NCBI GenBank assembly: GCA_021307315.1
Contig: JAJSPD010000085.1
Span: forward strand, 62,001-126,000
Origin: Bisporella sp. PMI_857
Taxonomy: Eukaryota > Ascomycota > Leotiomycetes > Helotiales > Helotiaceae
Reading direction: 5' to 3'
Length of the DNA: 64,000 bases
A program made the position numbers and the translations under genes. Each line of letters starts with the position of its first letter. Position 1 is the first letter of the stretch. The notes under the pieces are model-generated. The model ran no database searches and was not told where the DNA came from. It saw only the letters and a list, made by a program, of their open reading frames with translations. Of this stretch, positions 63,252-64,000 are shown piece after piece.

Positions 63252-64000
63252 CTTGCCAGCGCGCGCTCGTGCAAATGAGCGATTAAAAACCAGACAGTTC
63301 CGTCCTGAAAATGGATTGGGGTGAATTACCTTCGTGATTTGGAGGAAGAAACTCCTCCAACATGAATTTTCTCATAATTTGGATGTCACTTTGGATTTAA
63401 CGGAGGAGAAAAGACAAGCGCTAGGTTTTGCGGTTGTGTCCAAGGCACAGGCCATTTTGTCCATTCCCTTAGGAGGGGCTAGCTACACCTCGACCAATGA
63501 TTACGCTGCCATACACGGAGTTTGTCCATCAGTGATAAACCTCCCCCGTCGGGAGTCCCACAGTAGTCTGTGCTACTCATCCATATGTCATTTGTAACCG
63601 ATTCTGCCCTGTATTCCATTACCCTTGTTAGGCAAGTGGAATAAATACGCGAGTGAAACAGCACCCCTGCAACCACCACAACTTTTTGCCCTTTGATAGC
63701 CTCGAGAGTGAATATCAACTTGCCTTGCCAATGATAAAATATCGGACTTCCAGCTCAACCCCTCCTTCTTCCTTCCAACTTACATCCTTACAAGGACAAC
63801 AACAAAACGACCTTCAGAGCTCTCGATCTCTCTCAGAAAAGTATCTCGAGGATCTAATCAATCCTCTATTCGATTCCCACTTCCTTAGATCCCCTTGCGA
63901 GAACCAAATTCTAACTGTTCACCTTCAGAGCCATCCCCCATACTCCGAACCCCTCCATACTTCGAACGAGTCGAAATGCGTAGCTTGCGGTAACTAATAG
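63252..64000. other. No gene recognised at right edge
   Basis: Frames at 63334 and 63653 (both plus) resemble no known protein. This is the upstream side of the kinase relic and its former promoter would be here. Confidence 0.4.

Noticed and set aside
1..64000. tRNA, rRNA, riboswitch or CRISPR features
   Set aside because: No cloverleaf-like box A/B pair, rRNA core or other known RNA signature was recognised by eye; a covariance-model search would be decisive.

Overview
The window looks like a transposon-rich, accessory-type region of a filamentous ascomycete. Genes carry short introns (45-90 nt, GT...AG, CTAAC/CTAAT branch-like sites). Typical fungal families are present: HET domains, NACHT-type NLRs with WD40 or ankyrin repeats, and Fot1/pogo, Mutator-like (MULE), Tc1/mariner and Ty3/gypsy chromovirus elements. 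A Dothideomycete (Pleosporales-like) source is my inference from the resemblance of the NLR, SRPK-like kinase and APH-like kinase families; it was not tested. I found no tRNA, rRNA or CRISPR.

Layout. 0.9-2.2 kb: a three-exon secreted protein gene (-). 3.4-7.9 kb: a pogo MITE, a solo LTR, and a decayed NACHT gene (-) split by a 1.84-kb Fot1/pogo element. 8.3-10.9 kb: two decayed metabolic genes, RIB7-like (-) and a MAK32-like pfkB kinase (+). 11.8-14.0 kb: an intact HET gene (+). 14.7-20.8 kb: a pogo transposase relic and a 4-kb MULE peppered with solo LTRs. 21.3-26.0 kb: a PNP-NACHT-ankyrin NLR (-) with a solo LTR in its last ankyrin repeat. 27.0-29.8 kb: a decayed unknown gene and a DDE transposase relic, each split by a copy of the same LTR family. 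30.0-31.3 kb: an apparently intact Tc1/mariner element. 31.3-31.6 kb: a MULE-related MITE. 31.7-41.5 kb: a FAR1-type MULE interrupted by a gypsy chromovirus and two solo LTRs. 41.5-42.5 kb: an APH-kinase pseudogene. 43.3-46.9 kb: a SesA-NACHT-WD40 NLR (-) with two frameshifts. 48.0-50.5 kb: a truncated pogo element, a solo LTR and an unknown gene whose stop codon lies at a transposon end. 52.0-54.4 kb: two HET relics. 56.4-60.6 kb: a HET-NACHT-WD40 NLR (+) with one homopolymer frameshift. 61.8-63.3 kb: an SRPK-like kinase pseudogene (-).

Two themes stand out. First, this is a cluster of self/non-self recognition genes (a stand-alone HET, HET relics, and three NLRs with different N-terminal effectors). 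Their WD40 or ankyrin repeats are near-identical except at a few positions, the pattern known for fungal incompatibility NLRs. Second, it is a transposon graveyard with readable stratigraphy: about twenty short LTRs with exact target-site duplications, nested insertions whose order can be worked out, and one gypsy element whose pol has nine in-frame stops, no frameshift, and LTRs differing at one base. Solo-LTR families are given letters A-K here, for this window only.
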